From the NCBI RefSeq assembly GCF_000787855.1, contig NZ_BBPQ01000020.1, forward strand, positions 57,589 through 90,295: a stretch of DNA of 32,707 nucleotides. Reading direction: 5' to 3'. The stretch comes from Streptacidiphilus anmyonensis. Its GTDB lineage: Bacteria > Actinomycetota > Actinomycetes > Streptomycetales > Streptomycetaceae. A program made the position numbers and the translations under genes. The notes below the pieces were generated by a model, which was not told where the DNA came from, did not search any database, and saw only the letters and a program-made list of their open reading frames with translations. This document shows positions 22,432 to 30,232 of this stretch, in pieces (the first letter of the stretch is position 1; the number at the start of each line of letters is the position of its first letter).

Positions 22432-23202
22432 GTGAGCCCGACCAGCACCCGCCCCGGAACCGGTGAGACCAGCGAAGTCGGTGGACTCGGCGACGCCGGG
22501 GGCCTGTACGAGGCGCTCCGCCGGATCCTGGCCGACCGGTACACCTGCCGTCAGTTCCGGCCCGATCCGGTCCCCCGGGCCACCATCGAGCGGCTGCTCG
22601 CGCTGGCCCAGCGCACGCCCTCGTGGTGCAACACCCAGCCCTGGCACGTGCATCTCACCGAGGGCGCCGCGACCGAGGACCTGCGCGCCCGGCTGCTCGC
22701 CCACGTCCACGCGGGCGGGCCGACCGCCCCCGACTTCCCCTTCCCCGCCCAGTACACCGGCGCCTACCGGGAGCGCCGTCGGGAGTGCGGCTTCCAGTTG
22801 TACGACAGCCTCGGCATCAGCAAGGGCGACGTGGACCGGACCGTACGTCAGATGCTGCGCAACTTCGAGCTGTTCGACGCCCCGCACGTCGCGATCATCA
22901 CCACCGAGGCCGACCTCGGCGTCTACGGCGCCGTCGACTGCGGCCTCTACCTGAACACCTTCCTGCTCGCCGCCCAGAGCCTCGGCCTGGCGGCCGCCCC
23001 GCAGGCCGCCCTCGCGTCCTACTCCGACTTCCTCCACGCCCACCTCGGCATCCCGGCCGACCGGCGCGTGGTGGCGGGCGTCTCGTTCGGCTATCCCGAC
23101 CCCGACCACCCGGTCAACGGGTTCCGCACCACCCGGGAACAGCCGGGCAACGCCGTCACCTGGCACACGGGCTCCGTCGACGCAGCGACCGCCACGGCGT
23201 GA
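22432..23202 (+). CDS. FMN nitroreductase-family protein
   Basis: 256-aa nitroreductase. ADRYTCRQFRPDPVPRATIERLLALAQRTPSWCNTQPWHV is the family N-terminus with the FMN-phosphate Arg motif (R-x-x-R) and the S-x-x-N-x-Q-P-W site. The C-terminal part has GVYGAVDCGLYLNTFLLAAQSLGLAAAPQAALASYSD and VVAGVSFGYPDPDHPVNGFRTTRE, both typical. It should reduce nitro groups, quinones or related electrophiles using NAD(P)H. GTG 22432 is chosen because GAGGAGG is 9 nt upstream. It is controlled, by position, by the HxlR gene, as in the HypR-HypO pair of Bacillus. Two tandem hairpins follow the gene. Confidence 0.92.
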   Translation: MSPTSTRPGTGETSEVGGLGDAGGLYEALRRILADRYTCRQFRPDPVPRATIERLLALAQRTPSWCNTQPWHVHLTEGAATEDLRARLLAHVHAGGPTAPDFPFPAQYTGAYRERRRECGFQLYDSLGISKGDVDRTVRQMLRNFELFDAPHVAIITTEADLGVYGAVDCGLYLNTFLLAAQSLGLAAAPQAALASYSDFLHAHLGIPADRRVVAGVSFGYPDPDHPVNGFRTTREQPGNAVTWHTGSVDAATATA

Positions 23203-23205
23203 TCC

Positions 23206-23251
23206 GACCGGCCGCGGCCGGTCGTCCCGGCGGGCTCACACCCGCCGGGAC
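23206..23251 (+). terminator. Tandem hairpin terminator of nitroreductase gene
   Basis: GACCGGCC (23206-23213) pairs with GGCCGGTC (23216-23223), and 23224-23234 pairs perfectly (11 bp) with 23241-23251 around a CTCACA loop. Both are within 50 bp of the stop. Confidence 0.85.
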
Positions 23252-23383
23252 CACCAGGGCAGGTCCTTCGAGACGGACGGTTCGGGTCGGGTGCGGCTGG
23301 GACGGCCTCAGGCGCTCCGCGGTGACGGGTCGTCGGATCGACCGCGGTGCCGGTCTCGTAGGCTGACCGACGAGGAGGATGTG

Positions 23384-24010
23384 ATGGAACTTCAGATGAC
23401 GTCGACCGCCGACCTGCTGGCCGAGTTGTGGGGAGCCTGGGCGCTGCGCGGGGCCGAGTTGGAGCCGGACGAGTGGGCCGCACCGACACGGCTGCCCGGG
23501 TGGTCGGTGCGGGCGTTGTATGCCCATGTGGCTCCCGACCCGGCGATGTTCGCCGGGCTGCGCGGCGCGGTGGTCGAAGGGCCCGCGACGGTCACGGGCG
23601 GGGCCGAGATCCTGCGGATCTTCAATCAGCCCGGCGGTGTGGCACACGCTGCGGCGGACATGGTCGCCGCGCAAGCCCGCGAGACCGCCGAGAGCGCGGC
23701 TCCCGAGGAACTCGTCAAGCGGTTCACCGAGTCGGGACCGGCGGCCGTCGCCGAGCTCGCCGAGCTCCCTGGGACCACGGCCTTCGCGCATCCGGCCGGC
23801 ACGGTCACGCTGGAGGCGCTGCGCGAGGTGGCCGTCATGGAGGCGACCGTCCACCTGCTCGACCTGATCGCCGCCGTGGGCGGCCCGCCTCCGCCCGCTG
23901 CGGCGTTGCGGGCCACGCGGGACCTTCTGGTGGACGTGGTCGACCCGACCGTCTTCATCGAGGCGGCGGCCGGACGGACGAAGGACCCCGTACTCCCGGT
24001 CATCAGGTAG
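23384..24010 (+). CDS. Mycothiol-dependent maleylpyruvate isomerase/DinB-fold protein
   Basis: 208-aa protein of the maleylpyruvate-isomerase-like (MDMPI N-terminal) DinB-fold family. A four-helix bundle carries likely metal ligands His48 (LYAHVA), Glu153 and His157 (VMEATVHLLDL). The opening LLAELWGAWALRGAELEPDEWAAPTRLPGWSVRALYAHV is characteristic. Many members use mycothiol as cofactor in isomerase or transferase reactions; the substrate here is unknown. ATG 23384 with GAGGAGG 5 nt upstream; a TAGGCT -10 lies at 23359-23364. It is a single gene after the nitroreductase terminators, and could add to the thiol/electrophile defence theme of the neighbours (inference). Confidence 0.85.
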   Translation: MELQMTSTADLLAELWGAWALRGAELEPDEWAAPTRLPGWSVRALYAHVAPDPAMFAGLRGAVVEGPATVTGGAEILRIFNQPGGVAHAAADMVAAQARETAESAAPEELVKRFTESGPAAVAELAELPGTTAFAHPAGTVTLEALREVAVMEATVHLLDLIAAVGGPPPPAAALRATRDLLVDVVDPTVFIEAAAGRTKDPVLPVIR

Positions 24011-24065
24011 CACGAACCGCCTCGTCCTTTCCGGGCCTTCACACGTCGGGACCTTCACGCGCCGG

Positions 24066-25613
24066 TCAGGCCAGGGCCGCGCGCAGCCGCGCCGCCGCGA
24101 GGCCCCGCCGGGCGTCGTCCGGGGCGAGGAGGGACAGGGCGTGGCGGTGCAGGGCGATGTCGTAACGGGCGTGGTGACCGAAGGCGAGAGCCAGGGCCGG
24201 GTCGACGGAGGCGAGGACGGCCTCGCGCAGGGCGACGTGGAGGTGCTCGCGCCACTCGACGACGCCCGGGGCCTCCGAGCGCGCGAGCAGCGTGCCCGCG
24301 TAGGCGGCGAGCGCCGTGCGTGCGTCGCCGCGTTCAACGGCCGCGGCGACCCGCGCCGCGTCGCAGGCCAACGGGCGGGTCAGGGCATAGCGGCGGGTGG
24401 CGATGCCGCCGCCCAGCGCGGTGCGCAGGTGGGAGACCTCGGCCTTGAACGTGGAGGCCGAGACGGGGCGCTCTCCGTAGAGCGCGTCGCGCAGGCGCTC
24501 GGGGGTGAAACCCTCCGGCTCCAGGGCCAGGAGTGCGAGGATCTCCAACTGCCGCGGGCGCAGCGGTATCTCGCTCCCGTCGCGCTCCAGACGCGGGCTC
24601 TCGCCGAGCACGGTGAGGCACAGTTCGGGGTCCGCCGACGGTGTGACCGACCCCGCCTGCTCCCGGATCCGCTCCTCGATGCCGGCCGCGAGCAGGCGGA
24701 CGGTGGAGAGCGCGAGGGGATGCGAGCGGTCCCAGGTCGTCGACAGGTCCAACACGCCGAGGACTCGCCCGTCGGGGTGGCGGATCGGCGCGCAGTAGCA
24801 GACCCAGCCGTGCAGCGCCGAGAGGTAGTGCTCGGCCGAGAACACCGTCGCCGCCTGCCCGCGCAGCAGGGCCAGCGAGAGGGCGTTCGTGCCCATCGCC
24901 TGCTCGTCCCAGCGGCCGCCCGGAGCGAAGTTGATCCGCTCGGCCGCATGGCGCATGTGCCGGCCGCCGCAGGTCCACAGGATCGTGCCGGTCTCGTCCG
25001 TCACGGCCGCGACGAAGCCGGCATCCTCCGTGATGCGGCGCAGCTCCTCCGCCACCGCGCCGACCGGACGGCGCAGTTGGGAGTCGGCCCAGCGGGAGCG
25101 GGCCGCGTCCGCGTCGGTGACCGGGGCCTCGACGCAGGCCCGGTCCACGCTCGCGCCGCTGCGCGCCCACGACTCGGCGACCTCGGTGCGCAACGCCCCG
25201 CCGCCCGCCTTCGGGCGCCACGGGCCGGACCGTCCTCGCCGGCCACCGCCCCCGGGCGCCCCGGCGGCCGGGGAGTCACCGGTCGGTGAGCCGAAGCCCG
25301 GGGAGTAGCCGGTCGCTGAGCCGACGACCGGGGAGTAGCCGGTCGGGACACCGCCGACCGCTCCGCCCGCGATGGCCCCTGGGTGGCTGTCCCCCGCAGC
25401 ACTACCCGCGCATGCGGCCTCGCCCCAGCGCGTCCAGGCTCGCTCCAACTCCTGCCGGAGCCGCCGCAGTTGCGACGCGTCGGGCAGCCCGACCGATCCA
25501 CCGGGCCCCGGTCCGTCGCCGGCGGCCCCGACCGGTGGGGCTCCCACAGGTTGGGCCCCGACAGGATGAGCTCCGGCTGGCTGGGCTCCCGCGTCCGTCC
25601 TCACCTCTCCCAT
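24066..25613 (-). CDS. GAF-domain transcriptional regulator with winged-helix domain
   Basis: 515-aa protein. The N-terminus is low-complexity, with GAxPVG repeats (about 10-32) and three 10-residue G(Y/D)SP repeats (about 92-120). A GAF-type sensor follows (about 195-325: AAVTDETGTILWTCGG, HGWVCYCAPIRHPDGRVLGVLDLS), as in AcoR-like regulators. The C-terminal part carries an OmpR/SARP-type winged helix (LRPRQLEILALLALEPEGFTPERLRDALYGERPVSASTFKAEVSHLRTAL). ATG 25613 follows GAGGTAA. Divergent from the SpoIIE-type phosphatase (261-bp gap), so the two may share control. Ligand unknown. Confidence 0.85.
   Translation of the reverse strand: MGEVRTDAGAQPAGAHPVGAQPVGAPPVGAAGDGPGPGGSVGLPDASQLRRLRQELERAWTRWGEAACAGSAAGDSHPGAIAGGAVGGVPTGYSPVVGSATGYSPGFGSPTGDSPAAGAPGGGGRRGRSGPWRPKAGGGALRTEVAESWARSGASVDRACVEAPVTDADAARSRWADSQLRRPVGAVAEELRRITEDAGFVAAVTDETGTILWTCGGRHMRHAAERINFAPGGRWDEQAMGTNALSLALLRGQAATVFSAEHYLSALHGWVCYCAPIRHPDGRVLGVLDLSTTWDRSHPLALSTVRLLAAGIEERIREQAGSVTPSADPELCLTVLGESPRLERDGSEIPLRPRQLEILALLALEPEGFTPERLRDALYGERPVSASTFKAEVSHLRTALGGGIATRRYALTRPLACDAARVAAAVERGDARTALAAYAGTLLARSEAPGVVEWREHLHVALREAVLASVDPALALAFGHHARYDIALHRHALSLLAPDDARRGLAAARLRAALA
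25270..25359 (-). repeat. Three in-frame 30-bp tandem repeats within GAF regulator
   Basis: Imperfect 30-bp units begin at 25270, 25300 and 25330, each opening GGGGAGT on the plus strand. They encode 10-residue repeats of the form G(Y/D)SP followed by a Gly/Ala-rich tail. The period is a multiple of 3, so copy-number change would keep the reading frame. Likely a variable linker. Confidence 0.75.
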
Positions 25614-25873
25614 TTACCTCGCCTCGGCCGCCGCCGACAAGAGCCCCCGCGCTCGGGCCCGTCGAGACGGAAGGACGAGACGGACGCCAGTATTCGCCTC
25701 CGCCCGGTCACCCGTGCGCAATCGATCTGTTCTCACTCCTTCGAGTGGTCGGCCCAAGAAAACCTTCCGGTCCGGGGCTACAGGACTAGCGTCGGCAACT
25801 GGAGTCGGCCACGGCTCGCCAGCAGGGCAGGAGGGGCCCGGCCCGGGTGGGACCGGGCGGGGAGGTTGCCGTC

Positions 25874-27757
25874 ATGGGGAGCTCACCGGGTCGGGGGACG
25901 CCGTCCTCGATCGGCACGGGCAGGTCGCCGCACGGTGCGATCGCGACAGACGACGGAGCAGCACGGGCCGTGGTCTCCCACGGCTACGGACATGCGGGTG
26001 CGCACCCATGCCTCTCCGCGGCGGGGACGGGTGGCGGGGCGGCCGGCGCAGGCGTCGCGGCGCGGCCACGTCTCGCGCTGCTGTGGGAGGCGGGGGTCCG
26101 GATCGGCACGACCCTCGACGTGGGCCAGACCGCGGGCGAGTTGGCCGAGGTGGCGCTGCCGGAGTTCGCCCAGTACGCCGCCGTCGACCTCGCCGACTGG
26201 GTGCCCGAGGGCGTCGGGGCGCCAAGGGGTGAGCTCACGGGGCCGTTGCGGCGTGCGGCCACCCGGACGATATGCGCGCGCGGAGCCCTGCTCCCGGTGG
26301 GTGAGCCGGTGGGGTACGCCCTGGGCTCGGCGCAGGCGCGGGCGCTCGCCTCGGGTCGGGCCGCGCTGGACGAGGAGCCGACGAGCGTCGTCCGGGCCGA
26401 GCCGGGCCTGGAGGAGTACCGCATGGGCGCGGTGATCGCGGTCCCGCTCTCGGCCCGGGGCACGGTGCTCGGGGTGGCGTCGTTCTACCGGTCCGTCGAC
26501 GCCGGCCCCTTCCGTGGGGGCGACATGACGCTCGCCGAGGAGTTGGCGCACCGGGCCGCCGTCTGCCTCGACAACGCCCGCCGCTACACACGTGAGCACG
26601 CGCTCGCCCTGACCCTGCAGCGCAGCCTGTTGCCCCGGGCGTTGCCCGAACTGCCCGCGGTCGACGTCGCGCACCGCTACCTGCCGGCCCAGGAGGGCGT
26701 GGGCGGGGACTGGTTCGACGTGATCCCGCTCTCGGGGGCGCGCGTCGCACTGGTCGTCGGCGACGTGGTCGGGCACGGCATCCACGCCGCCGCGACGATG
26801 GGGCGGTTACGCACGGCCGTCCGCAACTTCTCCGCGCTCGACCTCCCGCCGGAGGAGCTGCTCGGCCATCTGGACGCGCTCGTCGACGCGATGGACCAGG
26901 AGGAGGGCGAGCTGGGCGGCATCGGCATCATCGGTGCGACCTGTCTCTACGTCATCTACGACCCGGTCACCCACCACTGCACCCTCGCCAGCGCCGGTCA
27001 CCCCTCCCCCGTCCTGCTACTGCCGGACGGCTCGGTCGGGTTCCCCGAGGTGCCGTCGGGGCCTCCGCTCGGCCTCGGCAACACGCCGTTCGAGGCGGTC
27101 GAGTTCGCGCTGCCCGAAGCCAGCGAGATCGTCCTCTACACGGACGGCCTGATCGAGGACCGCGGTCAGGACATCGACGTGGGCCTGGCCCGGCTCGCCG
27201 AGGCGCTCGCGACCGCGCGAACGGGCCGCGACCGCACGCCGGAGGCACTGTGCACGGCCGTCGTGTCGGCGCTGTTACCCGAGCGGCCACGCGACGACGT
27301 GGCGTTGCTGATCGCCCGGACGCGGGGCGTGAGCGGCGAGATGGTCGCGCGATGGCCGGTGCCGCTCGACCCCGCGGCCGTCGCCGGGCTCCGGGCCCAG
27401 GTGGGCGCACGGCTGGTCGCCTGGGGACTGGGCGAGCTCGCGGGAACGGTCGAACTGATGGTCAGCGAGCTGGTGACGAACGCGATCCGGCACGCCACCG
27501 GGCCGGTGGAGCTCCGGCTGCTGCGCGACCGCGGCCTGATCTGCGAGGTCGCCGACGGCAGCAGCGTCTCGCCCCGGATGCGCCGTGCGCGCTCCGAGGA
27601 CGAAGCGGGACGAGGGCTCTTCCTGGTCGCCCAGCTCGCGGAACGCTGGGGCACCCGGTTCACCAGCGGCGGTGGCAAGGTGATCTGGGCCGAGCTCAAG
27701 ACCCGTGCCGGGCTGGGTAGATCCGCCGGAGCTGCACGACCGCGGGCAGCCGGGTGA
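25874..27757 (+). CDS. GAF-SpoIIE phosphatase-HATPase (RsbU/RsbW-like) switch protein
   Basis: 627-aa cytoplasmic multidomain protein. Residues about 55-210 form a GAF sensor (MGAVIAVPLSARGTVLGVASFYRS, LAHRAAVCLDNARRYTRE). About 215-455 is a PP2C/SpoIIE phosphatase with HRYLPAQEGVGGDWFDVIPL, VGDVVGHGIHAAATMGRLRTAVR, TLASAGHPSPVLL and YTDGLIEDR, with metal-binding Asp residues intact. About 475-610 is a histidine-kinase-like ATPase of the RsbW type (LMVSELVTNAIRHATGPVEL, GRGLFLVAQLAERWG). Such proteins combine anti-anti-sigma phosphatase and anti-sigma kinase activities. ATG 25874 with GGGGAGG 8 nt upstream is preferred over GTG 25847. Partner sigma or anti-anti-sigma factor not in the window. 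Confidence 0.94.
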   Translation: MGSSPGRGTPSSIGTGRSPHGAIATDDGAARAVVSHGYGHAGAHPCLSAAGTGGGAAGAGVAARPRLALLWEAGVRIGTTLDVGQTAGELAEVALPEFAQYAAVDLADWVPEGVGAPRGELTGPLRRAATRTICARGALLPVGEPVGYALGSAQARALASGRAALDEEPTSVVRAEPGLEEYRMGAVIAVPLSARGTVLGVASFYRSVDAGPFRGGDMTLAEELAHRAAVCLDNARRYTREHALALTLQRSLLPRALPELPAVDVAHRYLPAQEGVGGDWFDVIPLSGARVALVVGDVVGHGIHAAATMGRLRTAVRNFSALDLPPEELLGHLDALVDAMDQEEGELGGIGIIGATCLYVIYDPVTHHCTLASAGHPSPVLLLPDGSVGFPEVPSGPPLGLGNTPFEAVEFALPEASEIVLYTDGLIEDRGQDIDVGLARLAEALATARTGRDRTPEALCTAVVSALLPERPRDDVALLIARTRGVSGEMVARWPVPLDPAAVAGLRAQVGARLVAWGLGELAGTVELMVSELVTNAIRHATGPVELRLLRDRGLICEVADGSSVSPRMRRARSEDEAGRGLFLVAQLAERWGTRFTSGGGKVIWAELKTRAGLGRSAGAARPRAAG

Positions 27758-27773
27758 GCCGAGGCCGACACAT

Positions 27774-27812
27774 CCGGCGTATGCGGCGCATCCCGGCGTA
27801 TAGGGTGAGGCA
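27774..27812 (+). promoter_or_regulatory. Leaderless-type promoter of YhbS-like gene
   Basis: TAGGGT (27801-27806) lies only 5 nt before ATG 27812, too close for a leader, and no separate Shine-Dalgarno exists. CCGGCGTAT occurs at 27774-27782 and 27793-27801. The -35 position is poor, so a regulator may assist. Confidence 0.5.
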
Positions 27813-28408
27813 TGGCACAAATGATCTCCCCGCAGGGTCCTGACCAGCCGTACCGTCCGAGCGATTCCGCCGGTGCCCTGAGCGGCTCCGCAGCGTTCGC
27901 CTGGGCCGTCCGGCCCGAGGCGCCGGACGACTCCGAGATCACGGCGGTCCGCCGCGTCAATCTGGCAGCCTTCCCTACCCCGAACGAGGCAGATCTCGTC
28001 GACGCGCTCCGGCAGGACCACGCGGCCTGGGCTCCGGGATTCTCAGTGGTGGCCACCGCGCCGGACGGCGAGGTCGTCGGCCATGCCCTGCTGACCCGGT
28101 GCCATGTGTCGGGCGTGCCGGCCCTGGCGCTGGCCCCCGTCGCCGTCCTGCCGGCCTGGCAACGGCGCGGCGCGGGGACCGCGATGATCCACGCGTTGCT
28201 GGACACCGCCCACGCGGCCGGCGAGCAGTTGGTGCTGGTGCTCGGCCACCCGGCGTACTATCCGCGCTTCGGCTTCGTCCCGGCCTCCGGGTACGGCATC
28301 AAGCCGCCGTTCGAGGTCCCGGACGAGGCCATGCTCGCCCTGGCCCTCGACCCGGGCCGCCCCGTCCCGGGCGGCGCGATCCGCTACGCCCCCGCCTTCG
28401 GGGACTGA
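27812..28408 (+). CDS. GNAT N-acetyltransferase, YhbS-like
   Basis: 198-aa acetyltransferase of the YhbS group. The RPEAPDDSEITAVRRVNLAAF start, FSVVATAPDGEVVGHALLTRC strands, ALAPVAVLPAWQRRGAGTAMIHALLDTA (acetyl-CoA motif Q-R-R-G-A-G-T) and LVLGHPAYYPRFGFVPASGYGI, the family's YYxRFGF motif, are all present. Substrate unknown. It is a single gene ending in a bidirectional hairpin region. The start lies right after a -10 box, so the mRNA may be leaderless. Confidence 0.9.
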   Translation: MAQMISPQGPDQPYRPSDSAGALSGSAAFAWAVRPEAPDDSEITAVRRVNLAAFPTPNEADLVDALRQDHAAWAPGFSVVATAPDGEVVGHALLTRCHVSGVPALALAPVAVLPAWQRRGAGTAMIHALLDTAHAAGEQLVLVLGHPAYYPRFGFVPASGYGIKPPFEVPDEAMLALALDPGRPVPGGAIRYAPAFGD

Positions 28409-28423
28409 CGGCGTGAGCTGACG

Positions 28424-28478
28424 GGTCGGCAGGCCCGCCGACCACCGGTCGGCCGCCGCGGCCGGGTCGACGGACCCG
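28424..28478. terminator. Bidirectional terminator with two hairpins
   Basis: GGTCGGC (28424-28430) pairs with GCCGACC (28437-28443), and CGGGTC (28463-28468) with GACCCG (28473-28478). They lie between two convergent genes. Confidence 0.7.
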
Positions 28479-28496
28479 ACCGCCTCGACCGCGAGG

Positions 28497-29234
28497 TCAG
28501 CTGTTCGGGGATTCGGCGTCGTCGGCGCTGCCGGTGGACTGGGCGGGGATCTGCGCCTTCGGAGTCGGGTCCCCGCCCGTGGCCCTGCCTCCGTTCTGAG
28601 CCGCGCCCGCCGCCTCCCCACTCGCAGCCGCGGCAGGACCACCGCTCGCCGGGGGATCAGCAGCCGGGGTTTCGTCGGCGGCAGCCTCGCGCACGGCGGT
28701 TCCGGCACCCACGGGCTGCGCGACCGCCCTACCTGTCGAAGCAGCGGCGCCCGCCGGAGCCGGGGTGTCGGTCAGCGGGTGGGTGACGCTGCTGGTGTCG
28801 AGGAAGAGTGCACTGAAGGCCGCCGCGACGGCCACGAAGGCGGCGGGAGCGTTGCTGTGACCGCTTCCGTCGACGACCAGGGCGAGCGCCGTGACCAGCA
28901 ACGCGGCGCAGCCGACGACCGCCTGGATCCCCCAGGACGCGTCCGCCCCGGCCTTCCCCCACCCCGAGGCGACCGGTGCGACCGGCTCTGTCGGCGCGAC
29001 GGGCGCGACGGGCGCGGTCGACACCCCCTGTGCGGACTTCCTGGCGCCGCCGGGGTTGATGGCGGCGCCGAGCAGGGCCGCCGCGAGCGCACTGGAGACC
29101 TGGCCGACCGACGAGAGGTCGACCTTGGCGCCCTGCCAGGCGACGACGGTCATGATGACCATCAGTCCCAGATAGGCGACGGTCAGTGCGGCTCGGGCGA
29201 GAGTACGGGGTTTGGACACCAGGTCGACGAACAT
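28497..29234 (-). CDS. Hypothetical membrane protein
   Basis: 245-aa protein with no recognised domain. TM helices are predicted at about 12-33 (ARAALTVAYLGLMVIMTVVAW), possibly 44-58, about 103-120 (AVVGCAALLVTALALVV) and about 130-145. The C-terminal 90 residues are Ala/Pro/Gly-rich and probably disordered (GAAASTGRAVAQPVGAGT...). A repeated APVAP/EPVAPV stretch (about 73-87) links helices 2 and 3. ATG 29234 has no clear RBS. It is the second minus-strand gene after the 79-aa ORF (100 bp apart). Function unknown. Confidence 0.7.
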   Translation of the reverse strand: MFVDLVSKPRTLARAALTVAYLGLMVIMTVVAWQGAKVDLSSVGQVSSALAAALLGAAINPGGARKSAQGVSTAPVAPVAPTEPVAPVASGWGKAGADASWGIQAVVGCAALLVTALALVVDGSGHSNAPAAFVAVAAAFSALFLDTSSVTHPLTDTPAPAGAAASTGRAVAQPVGAGTAVREAAADETPAADPPASGGPAAAASGEAAGAAQNGGRATGGDPTPKAQIPAQSTGSADDAESPNS

Positions 29235-29334
29235 GCGTCAACCATGGTGCTGGACGTCAGAACCCCACAATGCCCCATGAGGTAACGATTTGACGGCCCA
29301 TCGTCCGCTTGTGGCTGCGCGTCGACCACGTCGA

Positions 29335-29574
29335 CTACGCGTCCGCCTGCGGGGTCGTGGACTCGATGATGTCGGCGCTGTCGCCCTCGAAGTCGAAGTG
29401 GTCCAGGGTGACTCCGTAGCGTCTCGCCATTTCGTAGAGGTCGTGGGACTCCGTCACCACCACCTCCTCGCCGATCGGGTTGTTCAGTCCGTCGTGGGCC
29501 TGGGCGACGACATGGCGGGGCCCGATCTCGGTCTTGACCCAGACCCGAACCGATGTCCCGGATTGTCCCGTCAT
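29335..29574 (-). CDS. Small conserved-looking acidic protein, 79 aa
   Basis: 79-aa soluble protein (VRVWVKTEIGPRHVVAQAHDGL, then EEVVVTESHDLYEMARRYGVTLDHFDFEGDSADIIEST). No known domain recognised. The strand-helix pattern is regular and the acidic tail is plausible for a protein-binding partner. ATG 29574 lies 6 nt after a GATAAT -10-like box (GGATAATTGGATCATG), suggesting a leaderless transcript. It could be the first gene of a unit with the downstream membrane protein. The hydrolase remnant upstream is not part of it. Confidence 0.6.
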   Translation of the reverse strand: MTGQSGTSVRVWVKTEIGPRHVVAQAHDGLNNPIGEEVVVTESHDLYEMARRYGVTLDHFDFEGDSADIIESTTPQADA

Positions 29575-29635
29575 GATCCAATTATCCGTCCGCGCACGCG
29601 GAAGCGCCAGCCCGACACGCGCAGTAGTCGAGCGC

Positions 29636-29852
29636 TCAACAGAGCCCCCCGATCCGCCCGGGATCGCAGCCGCCGTCGCGGGCGATCCAGCGCAGGCCCA
29701 GCCGCTCGGCGGCCGCGAAGAGCGGCACCACAGCTCCCCCGTGCCGGGCGTGCCGTGGTGCCAGAACACCACCGGGCGAGGCGCGCCGTCGGCGGCCTCG
29801 CCCGTGGCGTGGACGTGCAGAGTGCGGCCGTCGCCGAAGGCGCCGGACCGAC
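29636..29852 (-). pseudogene. Frameshifted, truncated alpha/beta-hydrolase remnant
   Basis: One minus-strand frame encodes DGRTLHVHATGE...RPVVFWHHGTPGTGEL, a typical alpha/beta-hydrolase N-terminus with its oxyanion HG. The next frame then continues VVPLFAAAERLGLRWIARD, as in intact relatives. A one-base loss in gagctgtggtg explains the shift. The protein stops soon after (GRIGGLC), before the GxSxG nucleophile and without a start codon or RBS, so it is a dead fragment of about 72 codons. It lies directly after the DUF1508 gene. Confidence 0.7.
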
Positions 29853-29865
29853 AACGGACCCCTGC

Positions 29866-30057
29866 TCAGCCGACGGCCGCGCCGGCCTCGACCAGCTTGG
29901 CGTAGGGGGCGTGCTTGCGCACCGCCTCGATGCTCTTCTCGCAGGCCTCACGCGACTCGAAGACCTCGCTCAGGGCGATGACCTCGCCCGTCGCCGCCTT
30001 CAGCGTGAACCGGTACTCCTGCGGCCTGTCCATGTGCACTTCGAACTTGCCGGGCAT
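29866..30057 (-). CDS. DUF1508 (YegP-like) small protein
   Basis: 63-aa protein of the DUF1508 family: FEVHMDRPQEYRFTLKAATGEVIALSEVFESREACEKSIEAVRKHAP matches the usual FEVYxDxxGEYRFRLKAxNGEVIAxSExY pattern, though only one copy of the motif is present (many members have two). Function unknown; the fold is a small beta-sheet with a helix. ATG 30057 with GGAG about 8 nt upstream. Probably a single gene; the acyl-CoA dehydrogenase terminator lies 94 bp upstream. Confidence 0.9.
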   Translation of the reverse strand: MPGKFEVHMDRPQEYRFTLKAATGEVIALSEVFESREACEKSIEAVRKHAPYAKLVEAGAAVG

Positions 30058-30150
30058 GCCCGCACTCCTTCGTCCGTCGGTCGTCTCATCCGTCTGCTCG
30101 GTCACGCAGCGTCGCGAGCCGAGTACAGCCGAAGCTAACCCCGATCGCGT

Positions 30151-30184
30151 GCCTCGGCATCCGGAGCGTTCCGGATGCCGAGGC
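30151..30184 (-). terminator. Terminator of acyl-CoA dehydrogenase operon
   Basis: 30151-30165 and 30170-30184 form a perfect 15-bp stem with a GCGT loop, 48 bp past the stop of the second dehydrogenase gene. There is no U-tract, but the stem is very stable. Confidence 0.85.
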
Positions 30185-30232
30185 GGGCACACCAGGCGGG
30201 CGCGTGCGGCGCGGCCCCGGCGGCCGCCGCGG

